A DNA stretch of 7,989 bases from an uncultured Collinsella sp. (GTDB lineage: Bacteria > Actinomycetota > Coriobacteriia > Coriobacteriales > Coriobacteriaceae), in the NCBI GenBank assembly GCA_902493915.1, contig CABUQY010000075.1:1-7989 (forward strand), given 5' to 3'. Of this stretch, positions 6,461-7,989 are shown piece after piece. Each line of letters begins with the position of its first letter. Within the stretch, counting starts at the first letter, position 1. The notes beneath the pieces were generated by a model, which ran no database searches, had not been told where the DNA came from, and saw only the letters and a program-made list of their open reading frames with translations. A program made the position numbers and the translations under genes.

Positions 6461-6495
6461 GGCGCTTCCTTTTTGAAACGACGGTGGTGCGGATA

Positions 6496-6552
6496 GATGC
6501 GGGCCATGCGGCTGGGCGACGGGCTGTGAAGGCAACCCGATTGGCCCGCATC
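6496..6552 (-). promoter_or_regulatory. Stem in the antitoxin leader
   Basis: An 11-bp perfect inverted repeat (6496-6506, GATGCGGGCCA, with 6542-6552) encloses a 35-base loop and lies 36-92 bases upstream of the antitoxin start. If transcription starts near 6605 this would be part of an unusually long leader of about 145 bases. The pairing is visible; any regulatory effect is inferred. Confidence 0.4.
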
Positions 6553-6574
6553 CGGAGTTTGTTTCTGCGGCGTT

Positions 6575-6603
6575 GGTATTACTTGGTATTCCTAAGTATT
6601 ACC
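6575..6603. promoter_or_regulatory. Operator-like repeat upstream of antitoxin
   Basis: GTATT occurs three times at exact 10-base spacing (6576-6580, 6586-6590, 6596-6600), so the copies fall on the same face of the helix. The outer copies form a dyad, GGTATTACTT (6575-6584) against AAGTATTACC (6594-6603), matching at 9 of 10 positions. It lies immediately downstream of the candidate -10 box, a place where a bound RelB/DinJ-type dimer array would block transcription. Autoregulation by the adjacent antitoxin is an inference from how this family usually works. Confidence 0.6.
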
Positions 6604-6611
6604 CCGCAGAT

Positions 6612-6620
6612 AGAATAGCA
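6612..6620 (-). promoter_or_regulatory. Extended -10 promoter candidate for the antitoxin
   Basis: On the minus strand TGC followed by TATTCT (6620-6612) is a good extended -10 element. The hexamer 17 bases upstream (TGCTCC) is a poor -35, which is typical of extended -10 promoters. Transcription would start near 6605, at the edge of the operator-like repeat. Confidence 0.5.
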
Positions 6621-6644
6621 CATCTGCCCCCGTGGGAGCAGATG
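6621..6644. repeat. Short hairpin between ABC gene and antitoxin promoter
   Basis: CATCTGC (6621-6627) pairs with GCAGATG (6638-6644), with further C/G pairs inside. On the minus strand a run of six Ts (6645-6650) comes before the stem, not after it, so it is not a standard terminator for the ABC gene, although it is the only stem between that gene and the antitoxin promoter. The rest of 6645-6699 shows no structure I can support. Confidence 0.45.
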
Positions 6645-6699
6645 AAAAAAGGTCATTTTGTTGTTGAATTTGAACTTGGACTTAGGCTTGGATGAGCTT

Positions 6700-7989
6700 C
6701 TAGAGCGAGATGATATCCAAGATATCGAGCGCCTGAACGTCAGCGGCGTCGTGCGTGGCGAGTAGGAGCGCACGGCCGTCAAGCAGATCGAGCACGACCT
6801 TGGCCGTCGCATCGCGCGCGGCGGTATCCAGGCCGGTAAAGGGCTCGTCCAGAATCACCGCGCCGCCGGGGCACAGCAGGGCCCGAGCGATCTCAACGCG
6901 CCGGCGCTGTCCGCCCGAAAGCTCGGCCACGCAGGCATGTGCATCGATACCCGGCACCAGCAGGCGCAGCAAGGCCGCGGCGCTCGAAGCATCCGCATGC
7001 GCATCGGCGCACACCAGCACGTTATCCAGCGCCGAGGCGGACTCGACTAAGCGCGCATCCTGAAACACCACCGAGCACGGCGCACACTCCCTCGCCGCCA
7101 GCGTGAGCAGCGTCGTCTTGCCCGCGCCCGAGGTGCCCATCACACAGATACGCCCACCCGCAGGCACGTTGAGCACCAGACCATCCAGCGCCGGCGCCCA
7201 GGGCGCGCGATCGCCCACGGCAAGCGCAAGCTCCGCCGCAACCCCGCCGCCAGCAGAACCGCTCGCACGCCCGCGCAAGCCGCGTCCATGCGACAGCACC
7301 GCCGCACGCCACGCCGCAGGCCCCGAAGCCCGCAGCAGCCACACCAGCACGCGCTCGCACACCCACGAGGCGACAACGACCAGCACGGTCCACGCCAGCA
7401 GGTCAGCCGTCTCAATCAATAGTTTTGCCTGATAGATGTGCTCGCCCACAGTGCCAACCGCCATGCCAATGAGCTCGGCCGCCACGCCAGCCTTCCAGCC
7501 CATGCCGATCACGGCCCGGGCACAGGAAAGCACAAACGGCAGCACCTCGCGCCAGGTGTGGGCGCAAAACAGGCGCCAGCCCCGCACGCCATGCAGGCGG
7601 AACGTCTGCTCCAGCGGCTTATTCACCTGCGCCAGGCCCTCGGCCAGCGAAAAATACACGCCCGGCAGCGCCATCAAAAACACCGCGGCGATGCTCACAT
7701 GCGCCGATCCCAACCAAATGAGCAGCAGGACCACCACGCAGGCGACCGGCGTCGCCTTTACAAACGACAGCGCCGGCGCCACCAGGCGCGCAAACGCCCG
7801 CGACCGCGCCGAGACACCGGCAAGCACGCCACCACATACCGCGGCAAGCGCCAGCCCGCCCAGTATCCGCGCGCCCGAGCCCACCAAGATCGCCCACGTG
7901 CCGGCATCACACATCAGCCGCAGCAGCGCCATCACAACAGCACCCGGCCCCGGCAAGATCAACGGCTGGGCCACCAGCGCCGCCACCAG
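6700..7989 (-). CDS. ABC importer, permease fused to ATPase domain (N-terminus outside window)
   Basis: The visible part is at least 428 residues (counted from a GTG at 7986; the frame stays open to the edge, so the real start is probably outside). Residues 1-220 resemble SsuC/TauC/ThiX-type permeases: LPGPGAVVMAL near the start, several hydrophobic segments (about 43-58, 80-108, 147-175, 197-218) and an EAA-like cytoplasmic loop near 114-172 (LAEGLAQ to WKAGVAAELIG). After a Gly/Arg/Ala-rich linker (about 222-250) comes an ATPase: Walker A GTSGAGKTT (284-292), Q-loop Gln309, signature LSGGQ (356-360), Walker B AVILDEP with Glu381, and H-loop His412. Walker A to Q-loop is only about 19 residues beyond Lys290, shorter than usual, so the ATPase is compact. 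Such importers take up nitrate, sulfonates, taurine or thiamine precursors; the substrate cannot be read here. A binding protein would be expected upstream of the window. I see no clear terminator after the stop. Confidence 0.88.
   Translation of the reverse strand: MVAALVAQPLILPGPGAVVMALLRLMCDAGTWAILVGSGARILGGLALAAVCGGVLAGVSARSRAFARLVAPALSFVKATPVACVVVLLLIWLGSAHVSIAAVFLMALPGVYFSLAEGLAQVNKPLEQTFRLHGVRGWRLFCAHTWREVLPFVLSCARAVIGMGWKAGVAAELIGMAVGTVGEHIYQAKLLIETADLLAWTVLVVVASWVCERVLVWLLRASGPAAWRAAVLSHGRGLRGRASGSAGGGVAAELALAVGDRAPWAPALDGLVLNVPAGGRICVMGTSGAGKTTLLTLAARECAPCSVVFQDARLVESASALDNVLVCADAHADASSAAALLRLLVPGIDAHACVAELSGGQRRRVEIARALLCPGGAVILDEPFTGLDTAARDATAKVVLDLLDGRALLLATHDAADVQALDILDIISL

Noticed and set aside
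6461..6535. Upstream TTG start for the antitoxin at 6535
   Set aside because: The added 25 residues are Pro/His-rich without family match, and the ATG at 6460 fits the family start.
6621..6650. Terminator for the ABC gene
   Set aside because: The six-T run precedes the stem on the transcribed strand instead of following it.

Overview
The window is high-GC DNA, dense in genes on both strands, and looks like ordinary chromosome of an anaerobic gut actinobacterium of the Coriobacteriia (Collinsella-like). That assignment is an inference from base composition, the gene set (a FucO-type iron alcohol dehydrogenase, YgiQ, a CPBP protease, a DinJ/RelB-type antitoxin) and short GC-rich palindromes between genes. 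There is no rRNA or other marker gene to confirm it. I see no tRNA, CRISPR array, transposase or phage gene.

Layout. From 1 to 554 (minus) lies the N-terminal half of an M42-family metallo-aminopeptidase, cut by the window edge. From 555 to 816 is an intergenic stretch dominated by a large nested inverted repeat (682-809), which begins only 7 bases after the stop of the next gene. From 817 to 1983 (minus) is a lactaldehyde reductase/1,2-propanediol oxidoreductase (FucO family), with candidate operator repeats upstream. From 2149 to 2865 (minus) is a DUF1275/YoaK-family membrane protein followed by a very clean intrinsic terminator (2104-2143). A divergent intergenic region (2866-3118) holds a 12-bp inverted repeat and a candidate promoter in front of ygiQ (3119-5260, plus), a large radical SAM protein. 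ygiQ ends tail-to-tail with a CPBP intramembrane protease gene (5257-6168, minus); the two stop codons share one CTAG. Just upstream of the CPBP gene is a 22-bp perfect palindrome (6186-6243). Next is a short, apparently orphan DinJ/RelB-type antitoxin (6257-6460, minus), whose upstream region contains a structured leader, an operator-like 10-bp-periodic repeat and an extended -10 promoter. From 6700 to the end (minus) is an ABC importer polypeptide with the permease fused to an unusually compact ATPase domain; its N-terminus lies outside the window.

How the genes relate. These look like mostly single-gene transcription units, not one pathway. FucO would reduce lactaldehyde from fucose or rhamnose breakdown, but no sugar-degradation gene adjoins it. 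The ABC polypeptide resembles SsuC/TauC/ThiX-type importers and should have a substrate-binding partner upstream of the window. The antitoxin has no toxin beside it; the space where one would be expected holds the palindrome and then the CPBP gene.

I did not find a convincing new multi-gene system. The most unusual signals are the three palindromic intergenic elements, the shortened orphan antitoxin with its periodic operator, and the fused compact ABC protein.
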